Below, one piece after another: positions 19,489-29,141 of a stretch of 64,000 nucleotides of DNA. Under the pieces are notes generated by a model. That model searched no databases, was not told the origin of the DNA, and was given only the letters and a program-made list of their open reading frames with translations. The stretch lies in NCBI RefSeq assembly GCF_009882975.1, contig NZ_WTUX01000022.1:132088-196087 (forward strand). The letters run 5' to 3'. The stretch's first letter is position 1; every line of letters starts with the position of its first letter. The position numbers and the translations under genes are program-made. Source of the stretch: Maritimibacter harenae. GTDB lineage: Bacteria; Pseudomonadota; Alphaproteobacteria; Rhodobacterales; Rhodobacteraceae.

Positions 19489-20520
19489 TCAGAAGCTCGC
19501 TTCGGGGCGGAAGTCGGCCGGGATGTCGTCGCGGCCCTCGAGGACGAGGTCGGCCATGACCTGTCCGACCATCGGCGCGATGCCGAAGCCGATCTTGAAG
19601 CCGCCGTTGGCGATGTAGTGACCCGGCCGGTCCGGCCAGGCGCCGAGCATCGGAGCGCGGGTCCGGGCGCGGGGTCTGAGCCCGGCCCAGCGTTCGACGA
19701 CGGGCGCATCGGCGAGCGCGGGGACGGCAGCGCGGGCGCGCGCGATCACCGCGTCGAGCTGGTCGTCGGTGGTGTCGGGGGCGTCGAAGTCGCGTTCGGT
19801 GGTCGACCCGATGGCGGTGGTGCCGTCCGCGTGGGGCACCACGTGCATGGTGTCGGCGAAGATCTGCGGCAGGTCGCGCGCGTCGAAGGCGAGCCGGGCC
19901 GCCTGCCCCTTCACGGCCACGCCCACCATACGGTGGTGGCGCTTCGTCAACGCCTCGAGCCCCGCGGCCCCGGTGGCCCAGACCACCGCCCCTTCGTCCC
20001 CGGCCTCGGCCGCGATGGTGCCACCCAGCGCCTGGACGGCGGCGGCAAGCGACGCGCAGGCGTGGCGCGGGAACATCCGCGCGGTGAGCGTGTCGTGGAT
20101 CAGGCGCCCGGTGGGCGAGAGAGGGGCCCAGTCGCCCGCCTCGACCACCTGCCAGTCGTAGCGCCCCTGCCAGAGCTCCCGAGCGGTCTCGGCCCGTGCA
20201 CGGGCGCGTGCCAGCGCGTGGTCATCGGCGATCGGTTGCAGCCGGCCGGTGCGGGCGTAGGTGGAAGGCACGCCCCCGGTGTCCTCGACCGCGCGCCAGA
20301 ACGCGGCGCCCATGTCGAGGGCGGCGAACTGGAACGCCTTCTTGGGATTCCAGTTTTCCGGTACGTGCGGGGCGAGCGCGCCGACCACGCCGCCAGAGGC
20401 CCCGCCGCCGACGCCGGCGGGATCGACGACGCGCACCGCGGCCCCGCGGCGGGCGCAGGCATAGGCGACCGAGAGGCCGAAGGCCCCCGCGCCGCGCACG
20501 GTCACGTCCACCATTGCCAA
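19489..20520 (-). CDS. FAD-dependent oxidoreductase (DAO family), possible MnmC oxidase half
   Basis: A 343-residue soluble flavoprotein with an N-terminal dinucleotide motif GAGAFGLSVAYA (about 10-21) and a DAO-type C-terminus (ERWAGLRPRARTRAP, YIANGGFKIGFG). It is divergent from mnmD. In enterobacteria the two activities are fused in MnmC, so this is a candidate for the cmnm5U oxidase half, though a generic D-amino-acid oxidase-like enzyme is possible. A TTG start at 20520 is favoured by AAGGAGG nine bases upstream; ATG at 20514 is the alternative. Confidence 0.75.
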   Translation of the reverse strand: MAMVDVTVRGAGAFGLSVAYACARRGAAVRVVDPAGVGGGASGGVVGALAPHVPENWNPKKAFQFAALDMGAAFWRAVEDTGGVPSTYARTGRLQPIADDHALARARARAETARELWQGRYDWQVVEAGDWAPLSPTGRLIHDTLTARMFPRHACASLAAAVQALGGTIAAEAGDEGAVVWATGAAGLEALTKRHHRMVGVAVKGQAARLAFDARDLPQIFADTMHVVPHADGTTAIGSTTERDFDAPDTTDDQLDAVIARARAAVPALADAPVVERWAGLRPRARTRAPMLGAWPDRPGHYIANGGFKIGFGIAPMVGQVMADLVLEGRDDIPADFRPEASF

Positions 20521-20573
20521 GTCGCCGGCCCTCCTTCATGTCTCGAACCCTGTGCATAGGGGATTGGCGCGCG

Positions 20574-21245
20574 ATGGACCAGACGGCCGAATTGGAATGG
20601 CGCGACGGGCAGGTGCCGGTGTCGACCAGGTTCGACGACCCGTATTTCAGCCTTGCGGGCGGGCTGGCGGAGTCGCGCTACGTCTTCCTCGGGGGCAACG
20701 ACCTGCCGGTCCGGTTCGCGCCGGGGTTCCACATCGCCGAACTGGGCTTCGGCACCGGGCTCAACATGCTCGCGGCCTTCATCGCCTGGCGCGCGGCGGG
20801 CGCGGGCCCCGCCCGGTTCACGAGCTTCGAGGCCTACCCGATGACGGCCGGCGACATCGCCCGCGCGCTCACGGCCTTTCCCGAGGCCGAGGCGGTCGCG
20901 GGTCCGTTCCTTGCCGCATGGGAGAGGGGCACGCGGCGCTTCGACATGGACGGCTTCGCGGTCGAGGTGATCACGGGCGACGCGCGCGAGACGCTGGCCG
21001 CGTGGGACGGTTCGGCGGACGCCTGGTTCCTGGACGGCTTCGCCCCGGCCAAGAACCCGGAACTGTGGTCCGAGGACCTGATGGCCGAGGTCGGGCGCCA
21101 CACGGCGCCGGGCGGCACGGCGGCGACCTACACCGCAGCCGGGTTCGTGCGCCGGGGGCTGGCGGCGGCGGGCTTCGCCGTCGAGCGGCGACCGGGCTTC
21201 GCGGGCAAGCGCCACATGAGCGTGGCACGAAAGGACGGCGTATGA
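20574..21245 (+). CDS. mnmD: tRNA 5-methylaminomethyl-2-thiouridine methyltransferase domain protein MnmD
   Basis: A 223-residue SAM-dependent methyltransferase of the MnmD type (the methylase half of MnmC), acting at wobble uridine 34 of tRNA. Key features are AELGFGTGLNML (SAM site), FTSFEAYP and DAWFLDGFAPAKNPELWS, the signature of this family. The ATG at 20574 has AGGGGA upstream; an ATG at 20538 is possible but has no ribosome site. It ends in an ATGA overlap with the DMT transporter. Confidence 0.9.
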   Translation: MDQTAELEWRDGQVPVSTRFDDPYFSLAGGLAESRYVFLGGNDLPVRFAPGFHIAELGFGTGLNMLAAFIAWRAAGAGPARFTSFEAYPMTAGDIARALTAFPEAEAVAGPFLAAWERGTRRFDMDGFAVEVITGDARETLAAWDGSADAWFLDGFAPAKNPELWSEDLMAEVGRHTAPGGTAATYTAAGFVRRGLAAAGFAVERRPGFAGKRHMSVARKDGV

Positions 21246-22138
21246 GTGCGAACAACGTGCGGGCGGGTATCCTGCTGATGATCGGGGCGGTCTTCGTTTT
21301 CGCCGTGCAGGACGGCGTGTCGCGACTGCTGGCCGACAAGTACAACGTCTATCTCATCGTCATGATCCGATACTGGTTCTTCGCGGCCTTCGTGGTGGCG
21401 ATGGCCGCGCGCTCGGCCGGGGGTCTGCGCCGGGCGGCCACGACCACGCAGCCGGTGCTCCAGACCTTCCGCGGGCTTCTCCTGATCGCCGAGGTCTGCG
21501 TCACGGTCTATGCCTTCGTGGTGCTGGGGCTCATCCCGACGCACGCGATCTTCGCCGCCTACCCGCTGATGATCGCGGCACTTTCCGGCCCGATCCTGGG
21601 CGAGGCGGTGGGGCCGCGCCGCTGGGCGGCGATCGGGGCCGGGTTCATCGGCATCCTCGTGATCCTGCGGCCCGGCTTCGCGGTCTTCGCCCCCGAGGCG
21701 TTGATCGCCGTGGCTGCGGCGTTCCTCTTCGCGGTCTACGGGCTGGCCACGCGCTTCGCCGCGCGGCGCGACAGCGCCGAGACCTCGTTCTTCTGGACCG
21801 GCGTGACCGGCGCCGTCGCGATCACCGTGATCGGTCTGTGGTTCTGGGAGCCGCTGGCGCGCGAGGATTGGCTCTGGATGTTCCTGCTGTGCCTCACCGG
21901 CGCGGGCGGGCATTTCCTGCTCATCAAGAGCTACGAACAGGCCGAGGCGAGTGCGCTGCAGCCCTTCGCCTATTTCCAGCTCGTGTTCGTGTCGATCATC
22001 GCGATCACCTTCTTCGGCGAAAGCATCGAGACGAACGTGGCCATCGGCGCGGTCATCGTCGTCGGGGCCGGGCTCTTCACCGCGTGGCGCGAGCGGCAGC
22101 TGAACCGCCGGTCTACCGGCGCTTCAGCTCTGCGGTGA
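21242..22138 (+). CDS. EamA-family (DMT superfamily) transporter
   Basis: A 298-residue membrane protein with about ten helices and two EamA repeats (first helix ILLMIGAVFVFAVQDGVSRL). Substrate unknown. It is translationally coupled to mnmD by a four-base overlap. Its 3' end overlaps the convergent lytic transglycosylase gene by 26 bases. Confidence 0.84.
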   Translation: MSANNVRAGILLMIGAVFVFAVQDGVSRLLADKYNVYLIVMIRYWFFAAFVVAMAARSAGGLRRAATTTQPVLQTFRGLLLIAEVCVTVYAFVVLGLIPTHAIFAAYPLMIAALSGPILGEAVGPRRWAAIGAGFIGILVILRPGFAVFAPEALIAVAAAFLFAVYGLATRFAARRDSAETSFFWTGVTGAVAITVIGLWFWEPLAREDWLWMFLLCLTGAGGHFLLIKSYEQAEASALQPFAYFQLVFVSIIAITFFGESIETNVAIGAVIVVGAGLFTAWRERQLNRRSTGASALR

Positions 22139-24077
22139 AGTCGAGCGGCTGCACTTCGCCGGTCAGCCGCGCGCGGTAGATCGGCAGGGTTTCGGACACC
22201 CGCATGACGTAGTTCTGGGTCTCGTCGAAGGGGATGTGCTCGATCCAGTCGACCACGTCGATGTCGTCATCGCGCGGGTCGCCGCGGTCCTCGGACCAGT
22301 TGTAGGCCCGGCCCAGCCCCGCGTTGTAGGCCACCGACAGCAGGACGATGTTGTCGCCGAAACGTTCCATCAACCACGCGAGGTATTCGGAGCCGAGGCG
22401 GATGTTGTATTCCGGGTCCTCGGTCAGCTTGTCGCGGTCGTAATCCACCCCGACCCGGCTGGCCATGTCCTTGGCCGTGCCCGGCATGAGCTGCATGAGG
22501 CCCAGCGCGCCCGCGTGGGAGCGGACGGTGTGGTTGAATTCGCTTTCGCGCCGGGAGATCGCCATTTCGAGCGCGCGCGGCACGTCGGGGTTGCCGCGCC
22601 CGATCTCGGGCGTCGGGAAATAGGCGTGCGGGATGACCTTGCCGAAGTTCACCGCATGCTTGGCGATCTTCAGCATGACATAGGGCATGTCGACGCTCTG
22701 TGCCCAGTCGGCCAGTGCCCCCGTTTCGGCCCGGTCGAGCCGCTCCGACAGGTGCACCGCGAAACGTTGCGTGAGGTACTTCTCGTCGAGCGCGGCGGTC
22801 AGCCGGGCGGCCTCCATGATCGGGGTGCCCCAGAAGCTGGCTTGCGTGAAATCGGGAAATTCCTCCTGACCGGTCAGCGCGGCGTCCATCTCGAGCCCGG
22901 CCTTCTCGGCGGCCAGGAGGCCATAGAAGGCGGTCTGGTGGGCGCCGCCCGCGGCATAAGCCGCCCGCGCGTCTTCGCCGCGTCCCATCGCCTCGAGCGC
23001 GCGGCCCTCCCAGTACCCGGCGCGGCCCAGGCTGATCGGCGTGTCGACGGTGTCCTTGAAGCTGCGGAAATGGTCCAGCGCGGTCTCGGGGTCGTCGAGC
23101 TTGCGCAGCGCGACGTAGCCCGCGATCCATTCGCAATCCTCGCGGCTCCAGCCGCTGTCGATATGGTGGTTCGCGGCCAGGCGATAGGCGGTTTCGGCCT
23201 TTCCTTCGCGCATCGCCCAGCGGGCAAGCGTGCGGCGTTGATAGCCCCAGCGCTCGGGGTCCCCCAACGCCTCGGCCGAGGTCGAGCGTGCCAGGATCAT
23301 CTCGATCGCGTCGTCGTTGCGCCCCTTGCGCGCCCGCCAGAGCATGCGTTCGTAGGCAAGCCCCGGGTCGTCCGCCAGCGCCTCGGGCACCTTTTCGATC
23401 ATCGCGTCCACGCCCGGCTCGTCATCCCGCAGGGCGATGCGGGCGTTGGCCAGGATCTGGCGGTCGGTGTCGATACGGGCCATGTGCCGCTCGGCCTGGT
23501 TGGTCAGCCCGCGCCACAGCAGCGTGTCCATGCGGGCCCAGTGGTGGTCGGCCAGCGTCTTGGGCCAGTCGTGCATGAACTGGTCTTCTTCGCCCCGCGA
23601 CAACGACAGGGTCGTCCAGCCGCGGCGCGCCTCCGCCATCGCGGCATCCTTCGCCCCGCTTTCCCACAGCGCACGGGCATAGCGGATGACGCCCGTCCCG
23701 GTCTGGGGCGGGTGATCCGCGAAGAAGGCGAGGACATCGTTGATCAGCGCGTCGTCGGGAATGTTCGCCTCGCTGCGCTCGCGCAGCAGCGCCTCGCCCG
23801 GCCAGTCGGGATGGCGGGCGAGGAACGCCAGCGTCTCGACGAATGTGCCTTCGCCGGCGCGCAGGCGGTTCCACTGGATGATGTCGCGCGCCAGGTCGCC
23901 CGGATCACCGGCCGCGGCCAGTGCCTCGTCCCATTTGCCGTCCCGCATCAGGGCGAGCCCGTCCTCGAGCGCGGCGACCTCGGCGGCATCCTGCGCCAGG
24001 ACCGGCCCGGCGCCCAGCATCACGCTGAGGGCCAAGCTTCGGAAAAGGCGGGTGAAATTCGAGAATCCACTTGTCAT
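22113..24077 (-). CDS. Soluble lytic murein transglycosylase (Slt70-like)
   Basis: A 654-residue periplasmic peptidoglycan lyase with a signal peptide ending near VLAQ (about residue 29). A long superhelical alpha domain is followed by the C-terminal SLT domain. There the catalytic glutamate lies in SRRESEFN, followed by GALGLMQLMPGTA and VAYNAGLGRAYNW. Size and order match Slt70. The start MTSGFSNFTRLFRS at 24077 gives a clean signal peptide; a longer frame adds 17 residues. Confidence 0.93.
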   Translation of the reverse strand: MTSGFSNFTRLFRSLALSVMLGAGPVLAQDAAEVAALEDGLALMRDGKWDEALAAAGDPGDLARDIIQWNRLRAGEGTFVETLAFLARHPDWPGEALLRERSEANIPDDALINDVLAFFADHPPQTGTGVIRYARALWESGAKDAAMAEARRGWTTLSLSRGEEDQFMHDWPKTLADHHWARMDTLLWRGLTNQAERHMARIDTDRQILANARIALRDDEPGVDAMIEKVPEALADDPGLAYERMLWRARKGRNDDAIEMILARSTSAEALGDPERWGYQRRTLARWAMREGKAETAYRLAANHHIDSGWSREDCEWIAGYVALRKLDDPETALDHFRSFKDTVDTPISLGRAGYWEGRALEAMGRGEDARAAYAAGGAHQTAFYGLLAAEKAGLEMDAALTGQEEFPDFTQASFWGTPIMEAARLTAALDEKYLTQRFAVHLSERLDRAETGALADWAQSVDMPYVMLKIAKHAVNFGKVIPHAYFPTPEIGRGNPDVPRALEMAISRRESEFNHTVRSHAGALGLMQLMPGTAKDMASRVGVDYDRDKLTEDPEYNIRLGSEYLAWLMERFGDNIVLLSVAYNAGLGRAYNWSEDRGDPRDDDIDVVDWIEHIPFDETQNYVMRVSETLPIYRARLTGEVQPLDFTAELKRR

Positions 24078-24121
24078 GACGGCATTCCTATCCGTCACGC
24101 TGCGTCTCGCAACACACATTC

Positions 24122-24150
24122 TTGGCATTTCCCGCCATCGCGGCTAGTTT
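24122..24150 (+). promoter_or_regulatory. Putative sigma70 promoter of dapA
   Basis: TTGGCA and TAGTTT separated by 17 bp, 67 bases upstream of the dapA start, in the gap between the divergent slt and dapA genes. Prediction from consensus only. Confidence 0.5.
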
Positions 24151-24217
24151 CCGCCGCGTTTTACCCGGGGCGACTCACTGCCCCTTCCACGGACGCAAAA
24201 AGCAACAGGAGCGTGAC

Positions 24218-25090
24218 ATGCTGACAGGTTCGATTCCGGCCCTTGTGACGCCGTTCAAGGACGGCAAGGTGGATGTCGATGCGCTCAAACGCCTCGTGGA
24301 GTGGCATATCGAGCAGGGTTCGCACGGGCTGGTCCCCGTCGGCACCACGGGTGAAAGCCCGACGCTCCTGCACGAAGAGCACCTCATGGTGGTCGACGAA
24401 GTCGTGAAGGCGGTGGACGGCCGGATCAAGGTGATCGCGGGCACCGGGTCCAACAACACGGTCGAGGCGCTGCATTTCACCGAGCACGCGAAGAAGGCCG
24501 GGGCCGATGCCGCGCTGGTCGTGACGCCCTATTACAACAAGCCGACCCAGACGGGGCTGATCGCGCATTTCCTCGCGATCGCGGAAGTCGGCCTGCCGAT
24601 CATCATCTACAACATCCCCGGCCGCTCGGCGGTCGACATGGCGCCCGCGACGATGGCGGAGCTGTCCAAGCACGAGATGATCATCGGCGTGAAGGACGCG
24701 ACCGGCGACCTCGCCCGCGTCGCCTGGCAGCGCGAGATGTGCGGCAAGGACTTCATCCAGCTCTCCGGGGAGGATGCGACGGCGGTCGGCTTCAACGCGA
24801 TGGGCGGCGTCGGCTGCATCTCCGTGACCGCCAACGTGGCCCCGAAGCTCTGCGCCGAGATGCAGAACGCGACACTGGCGGGCGACTACGACGCCGCGCT
24901 GGAGATCAGCGACAAGCTCATGCCGCTGCACCGCGCCGTGTTCATGGAGCCGGGCGTTGCGGGCGCGAAATACGGCATGTCCAAGCTGGGCCTCATCTCG
25001 GACGAGGTGCGCCTGCCGCTGATGACGCTGTCGGACGACACGAAAGCGGCGATGGACAGCGCGATGCGTCACGCGGGTCTTTTGAACTGA
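24218..25090 (+). CDS. dapA: 4-hydroxy-tetrahydrodipicolinate synthase
   Basis: A 290-residue TIM-barrel aldolase condensing pyruvate and aspartate semialdehyde, the first step towards lysine and diaminopimelate. The TTGE motif is at 43-46. Y131 (IYNIPGR) and the Schiff-base lysine K159 (GVKDAT) are in place. The ATG follows CAGGAG. It precedes smpB by 40 bases, an arrangement common in alphaproteobacteria. Confidence 0.96.
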   Translation: MLTGSIPALVTPFKDGKVDVDALKRLVEWHIEQGSHGLVPVGTTGESPTLLHEEHLMVVDEVVKAVDGRIKVIAGTGSNNTVEALHFTEHAKKAGADAALVVTPYYNKPTQTGLIAHFLAIAEVGLPIIIYNIPGRSAVDMAPATMAELSKHEMIIGVKDATGDLARVAWQREMCGKDFIQLSGEDATAVGFNAMGGVGCISVTANVAPKLCAEMQNATLAGDYDAALEISDKLMPLHRAVFMEPGVAGAKYGMSKLGLISDEVRLPLMTLSDDTKAAMDSAMRHAGLLN

Positions 25091-25130
25091 GGCTTTTCGG
25101 TGGGGTCTCCTTGACCTATATGGGGACCCC

Positions 25131-25604
25131 ATGGCCAAGCAAGACGACAACAAGAACTACAAGGTGGTCGCCGAGAACCGGAAGGCGCGGCACGACTACG
25201 CGATCGAGGACGATCTCGAGGTCGGCATCGTGCTGGAAGGCTCAGAGGTGAAGAGCCTGCGCAACGGCGGTGCGAACATCGCCGAAAGCTACGCGGCCGT
25301 CGAGAACGGCGAGCTGTGGCTGGTCAACGGTTACATCGCGCCCTACGAGCAGGCCAAGACCTTCGGCCACGACGAACGCCGCCGGCGCAAGCTGCTTGCC
25401 TCGAAGAAGGAGCTCGCGCGCTTGTGGAACGACACGCAGCGCAAGGGCATGACGCTCGTCCCGCTGGTGCTCTACTTCAACCACAAGGGCATCGCGAAGA
25501 TGAAGATCGGGATCGCCAAGGGCAAGAAGATCCACGACAAGCGCGCGGACAAGGCCAAGCAGGACTGGAACCGGCAGAAGCAGCGGCTGCTCAAGCAGAG
25601 CTGA
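25131..25604 (+). CDS. smpB: SsrA-binding protein SmpB
   Basis: A 157-residue tmRNA-binding protein for ribosome rescue. It shows [23 protein letters not shown]-like basic loops and a lysine-rich C-terminal tail ([19 protein letters not shown]), all typical. It directly follows dapA. The start codon is immediately preceded by the right arm of a 6-bp inverted repeat (GGGGTC at 25102-25107, GACCCC at 25125-25130), and the ribosome site is weak (GGGGA). The tmRNA gene itself is not in the window. Confidence 0.96.
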   Translation: MAKQDDNKNYKVVAENRKARHDYAIEDDLEVGIVLEGSEVKSLRNGGANIAESYAAVENGELWLVNGYIAPYEQAKTFGHDERRRRKLLASKKELARLWNDTQRKGMTLVPLVLYFNHKGIAKMKIGIAKGKKIHDKRADKAKQDWNRQKQRLLKQS

Positions 25605-25619
25605 GCGCCGCGTGCCGCG

Positions 25620-26090
25620 TCATTCCTCGACCGGCACCCAGATCTCGTAGAGCATCTTGCCGGGTTCCGGCTTCGAATCGTCCGGGTAACACTCGAACAC
25701 CGCGCCCTCGCGCTGCTTGAAGGGCGAGGCGGGGAGCCATTCCGAGAATACCGCGTCGAACCGTTCGGGCAGCTCGGACATCGCCGTGCGCTGGGAAAAC
25801 ACGACGTAGTCGCCTTCGACCAGCGTCATCTCGCAGGTGCCTTCGGGGATGTCCTCGGCCTCTTCCACCTCGATCCCGACCCCGTACCGGAACGATCCGT
25901 CCGGCGCCGGGTCCATCGAGATGCCGTAGAGCACGTCCGAAACCTTGTGCTTGATACCGTCCTTGATGGCGAAGAACTGCTCGTAGAGCTTCGGGATCTG
26001 GTCCCGCGTCTCCATCGTGTAATCGCCCGCGAGCCCGACGATGAGCTTTTCGCGCGACAGGACCAGTTCGGGATTCGGCAACGTGACCAT
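25620..26090 (-). CDS. GyrI-like / AraC effector-binding domain protein
   Basis: A 156-residue stand-alone GyrI-like (BacR/AraE_2 type) domain, without a DNA-binding domain. Supporting segments are LIVGLAGDYTMETRDQIPKL, YGVGIEVEEAEDIPEG and the C-terminal YEIWVPVEE. Such proteins bind small hydrophobic ligands or act as hydrolases; the role here is unknown. It has a strong ribosome site (GAGGAGGT). It is convergent with smpB. Confidence 0.8.
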   Translation of the reverse strand: MVTLPNPELVLSREKLIVGLAGDYTMETRDQIPKLYEQFFAIKDGIKHKVSDVLYGISMDPAPDGSFRYGVGIEVEEAEDIPEGTCEMTLVEGDYVVFSQRTAMSELPERFDAVFSEWLPASPFKQREGAVFECYPDDSKPEPGKMLYEIWVPVEE

Positions 26091-26407
26091 GGGACCTCCT
26101 CAGGCGCCGACGCTAGCGCAGGCCCCGGGGGACCGAAACCCCCAGTCGACAGGTTCCGCGGTTCGGGAGGCGTTGCTGCGCCTGCATTCTGAACGCACGA
26201 GTCACCGGGCCCGCGACCGTCCGTCATGATCGCATCTGTCTATGTTTGCGCTCGCATACCGTGACGCGGCCCCCACGGATGGTCACGATTCCCCGAAACG
26301 CGGCGTCGCAGCATTGATTTTCGTCGGATTCGCATTGTGACACCCGTCTCATCCCCGCTAAACCATGCACGACAACTGCCCATGCGGCGCAAAGGGAGAG
26401 AACGCTG
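26091..26407. other. Intergenic region between GyrI-like gene and etfB
   Basis: A 317-bp gap between divergent genes with no credible open frame. It contains a GGGGG/CCCCC hairpin (26127-26143) in the GyrI-like 5' region. A possible etfB promoter TTGTGA-N18-TAAACC lies about 40-70 bases before etfB. No RNA gene or known riboswitch is recognised. Confidence 0.5.
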
Positions 26408-27166
26408 ATGAAGGTGCTCGTGCCTGTGAAGCGCGTGATCGACTACAACGTGAAGGCGAAGGTTAAGTCCGACGGCTCCGGTGTCGATCTTGCGAATGTT
26501 AAAATGTCGATGAACCCGTTCGACGAGATTGCCGTTGAAGAGGCGATCCGTCTGAAGGAAGCGGGCGTGGCCGAGGAAGTGGTCGCGGTGTCGATCGGGG
26601 TCAAGCAGGCGCAGGAAACGCTGCGCACGGCGCTGGCGATGGGCGCGGACCGCGCGATCCTCGTAGTGGCGGCCGATGACGTGCACGATGACATCGAACC
26701 CCTGGCGGTCGCCAAGATCCTGAAGGCCGTGATCGACGAGGAGCAGCCCAAGCTGGTGCTCGCCGGCAAGCAGGCGATCGACAACGACATGAACGCCACC
26801 GGCCAGATGCTGGCCGCGCTCCTGGGCTGGGGCCAGGCGACCTTCGCCTCCGAGCTCAAGATCGACGGCGACGCGGCCACCGTGACGCGTGAAGTCGACG
26901 GCGGCCTGCAGACGATCAAGGTGGGCCTGCCCGCCATCGTCACCGCCGACCTGCGCCTGAACGAGCCGCGTTATGCGTCGCTGCCCAACATCATGAAGGC
27001 CAAGAAGAAGCCCTTGGACGAGAAGACCGCCGAGGATTACGGCGTCGACGTCGCCCCGCGCCTCGAGGTCGTCAAGACCACCGAGCCGCCGGTGCGCCAG
27101 GCCGGCATCAAGGTCGAGAGCGTCGATGAGCTGGTCTCGAAACTCAAAGAGAAGGGGGTCGTGTGA
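26408..27166 (+). CDS. etfB: Electron transfer flavoprotein beta subunit
   Basis: A 252-residue ETF subunit that binds AMP and helps carry electrons from acyl-CoA dehydrogenases to ETF-QO. The start [20 protein letters not shown] and the segment [17 protein letters not shown] are diagnostic. The recognition-loop region [12 protein letters not shown] follows near residue 118. Its stop overlaps the etfA start by one base, so EtfB and EtfA are co-translated. It is followed by an intrinsic terminator after etfA. Confidence 0.97.
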   Translation: MKVLVPVKRVIDYNVKAKVKSDGSGVDLANVKMSMNPFDEIAVEEAIRLKEAGVAEEVVAVSIGVKQAQETLRTALAMGADRAILVVAADDVHDDIEPLAVAKILKAVIDEEQPKLVLAGKQAIDNDMNATGQMLAALLGWGQATFASELKIDGDAATVTREVDGGLQTIKVGLPAIVTADLRLNEPRYASLPNIMKAKKKPLDEKTAEDYGVDVAPRLEVVKTTEPPVRQAGIKVESVDELVSKLKEKGVV

Positions 27167-28092
27167 TGGCTGTTCTCCTGCTTGCCGAAGTGAATTCCGG
27201 CGAACTGGCACTGGACGCGACCGCGAAGGCGGTCTCCGCCGCCAAGGACCTGGGTGACGTGACCGTGCTCTGCGCCGGGGCGTCTGCCGCCGCCGCGGGC
27301 GACGAAGCCGCCAAGATCGACGGTGTCGCTAAGGTGCTGGTCGCCGAGGGTGACTCGCTCGGCCACCGCCTGGCCGAAGCGACCGCGGACCTGATCGTGT
27401 CGCTCGCGGGCGACTATTCCCACATCGCCGCACCGGCGACGACGGATGCCAAGAACATCATGCCGCGCGTGGCCGCGCTGCTCGACGTGATGGTGATCTC
27501 GGACGTCTCCGGCGTGGTCGACGCCGACACGTTCGAGCGCCCGGTCTATGCCGGCAACGCGATCCAGACGGTGAAGTCGAAAGACGAGAAGAAGGTTCTC
27601 ACGATCCGGACCTCGACCTTCGACGCGGCCGGCACCGGCGGTTCCGCCTCCGTCGAGACGATCGACGCCCCCGCGGCCTCCGGCCTGTCGGAATGGGTCG
27701 AGGACAAGGTGGCCGAGAGCGACCGCCCGGAGCTGACCTCGGCGGGCATCGTCGTGTCGGGCGGCCGTGGCGTGGGCTCGGAAGACGACTTCGCGCTGAT
27801 CGAGAAGCTGGCCGACAAGCTGGGCGCCGCCGTGGGTGCGTCCCGTGCGGCGGTCGACTCCGGCTACGCCCCGAACGACTGGCAGGTGGGCCAGACCGGC
27901 AAGGTCGTCGCCCCCGAGCTCTACGTCGCCGTGGGCATCTCGGGTGCGATCCAGCACCTCGCCGGCATGAAGGACTCGAAGATCATCGTCGCGATCAACA
28001 AGGACGAAGAGGCGCCGATCTTCCAAGTCGCCGACTACGGCCTCGTCGCCGACCTCTTCACCGCCGTGCCGGAGCTGATCGAGAAGCTCTGA
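27166..28092 (+). CDS. etfA: Electron transfer flavoprotein alpha subunit
   Basis: A 308-residue FAD-binding ETF subunit. The C-terminal FAD domain has [33 protein letters not shown] and [17 protein letters not shown], all canonical. The ATG at 27166 is preferred over an adjacent GTG. Together with EtfB it feeds ETF-QO (7.4-9.0 kb). A strong terminator follows at 28116-28148. Confidence 0.97.
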   Translation: MAVLLLAEVNSGELALDATAKAVSAAKDLGDVTVLCAGASAAAAGDEAAKIDGVAKVLVAEGDSLGHRLAEATADLIVSLAGDYSHIAAPATTDAKNIMPRVAALLDVMVISDVSGVVDADTFERPVYAGNAIQTVKSKDEKKVLTIRTSTFDAAGTGGSASVETIDAPAASGLSEWVEDKVAESDRPELTSAGIVVSGGRGVGSEDDFALIEKLADKLGAAVGASRAAVDSGYAPNDWQVGQTGKVVAPELYVAVGISGAIQHLAGMKDSKIIVAINKDEEAPIFQVADYGLVADLFTAVPELIEKL

Positions 28093-28115
28093 TCCGAGCG
28101 GATCCGACTGACGGA

Positions 28116-28148
28116 AAGGCCCGCCTGATCGGCGGGCCTTTTCTTTTT
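28116..28148 (+). terminator. Rho-independent terminator after etfBA
   Basis: A perfect 10-bp stem (AAGGCCCGCC/GGCGGGCCTT) with a 5-base loop is followed by TTCTTTTT, 23 bases after the etfA stop. The stop codon of the convergent DUF6473 gene begins at its right edge. Confidence 0.93.
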
Positions 28149-28975
28149 CACAGAAGCCGGCGCAATGACGCGTCGAGCGCGGACGCCACCCGGGCGTGGG
28201 CGACCGTGCCAAGCATGCCGCGCGCCGAGGGCTCTTCGAATTCCGAAAAAACGAGCCCTTCGAAACCCTCTGCGATCTCGTCGGGCGTCGCGACGACCTC
28301 AACCACGTCCTCGGCGAAGGGGGCGACGGCGTTCAGCATGTCACGGTCGACGAACAGCGGGTCGTTGCCCCAGGCCGTATCGGTCGCGCGCCGCTCCGGC
28401 GCATGGGCCGACAGCCACAGGAGCACGACACGGGATTCGATCGTGGACATGAAGCCCTTCATCCGCGCGACCCAGGCCTCGCGCAATTCCTGCTCCACCA
28501 TCGCGAAGCGCTCTGCCGATGTCGCCCGCAGCGCCCCCAAAAGGTGGCGCGTGAAGTGGAACTCGGTGAAATCGACGTCCCGGTAGATCGACTTGAGCAG
28601 GTTCGAGGCCCGCAGGAACCGGTCGTTGCGGCGCGGATGGACCGCGTAGAACCGGTTCGACATGTTCTGCGCCCCGGTGATCTCGATCACCGTCACGCGC
28701 GCCTCCGAACAAATGGCGTTGACCGTCGGATCGAGCGCGAAAACATCCACCCCGGCATTCACGTAGCCCAGGTTGATCACCGGCATGTCCAGCACGCCCT
28801 CGGTCAGCGCCGGATAGGGGTGTTCGAGGAATTTCCCGTAGGTCTCGGTCCCGCCGACCACCGCGACGTAGGGCGCGGTGAGCTTGCGCTTCGGCCCCCG
28901 AAAAAGGATCTTCGATTTCCCGTACCGGCACGGGACGTAGTCAAGGGTGCTTTCACCCAGCGTTTCAAAGGCCAT
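28148..28975 (-). CDS. DUF6473 family protein
   Basis: A 275-residue soluble protein resembling the Rhodobacteraceae DUF6473 family. Recognisable segments are YVAVVGGTETYGKFLEHPYP and VINLGYVNAGVDVFALDP, which recall a nucleotide- or SGNH-like alpha/beta fold, but no catalytic set can be named. The ATG at 28975 has GGAG eight bases upstream. It sits between etfBA and hbd on the opposite strand. Function unknown. Confidence 0.72.
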   Translation of the reverse strand: MAFETLGESTLDYVPCRYGKSKILFRGPKRKLTAPYVAVVGGTETYGKFLEHPYPALTEGVLDMPVINLGYVNAGVDVFALDPTVNAICSEARVTVIEITGAQNMSNRFYAVHPRRNDRFLRASNLLKSIYRDVDFTEFHFTRHLLGALRATSAERFAMVEQELREAWVARMKGFMSTIESRVVLLWLSAHAPERRATDTAWGNDPLFVDRDMLNAVAPFAEDVVEVVATPDEIAEGFEGLVFSEFEEPSARGMLGTVAHARVASALDASLRRLL

Positions 28976-29141
28976 GCCACCCACTCCAGTCTTGCCCGCA
29001 CGGGAGACTGCCAGCGTTGGGTTGCCAAAGACTTAAGCCCGGCACGGCAGACCCATGATTCCGGCGCCTTGGTTAATGGGTGGGCCTTGCCCCGCCCCCG
29101 TGCACGCGCATAAGGTCCGTCAGACAACGAATAGGTGGCAG

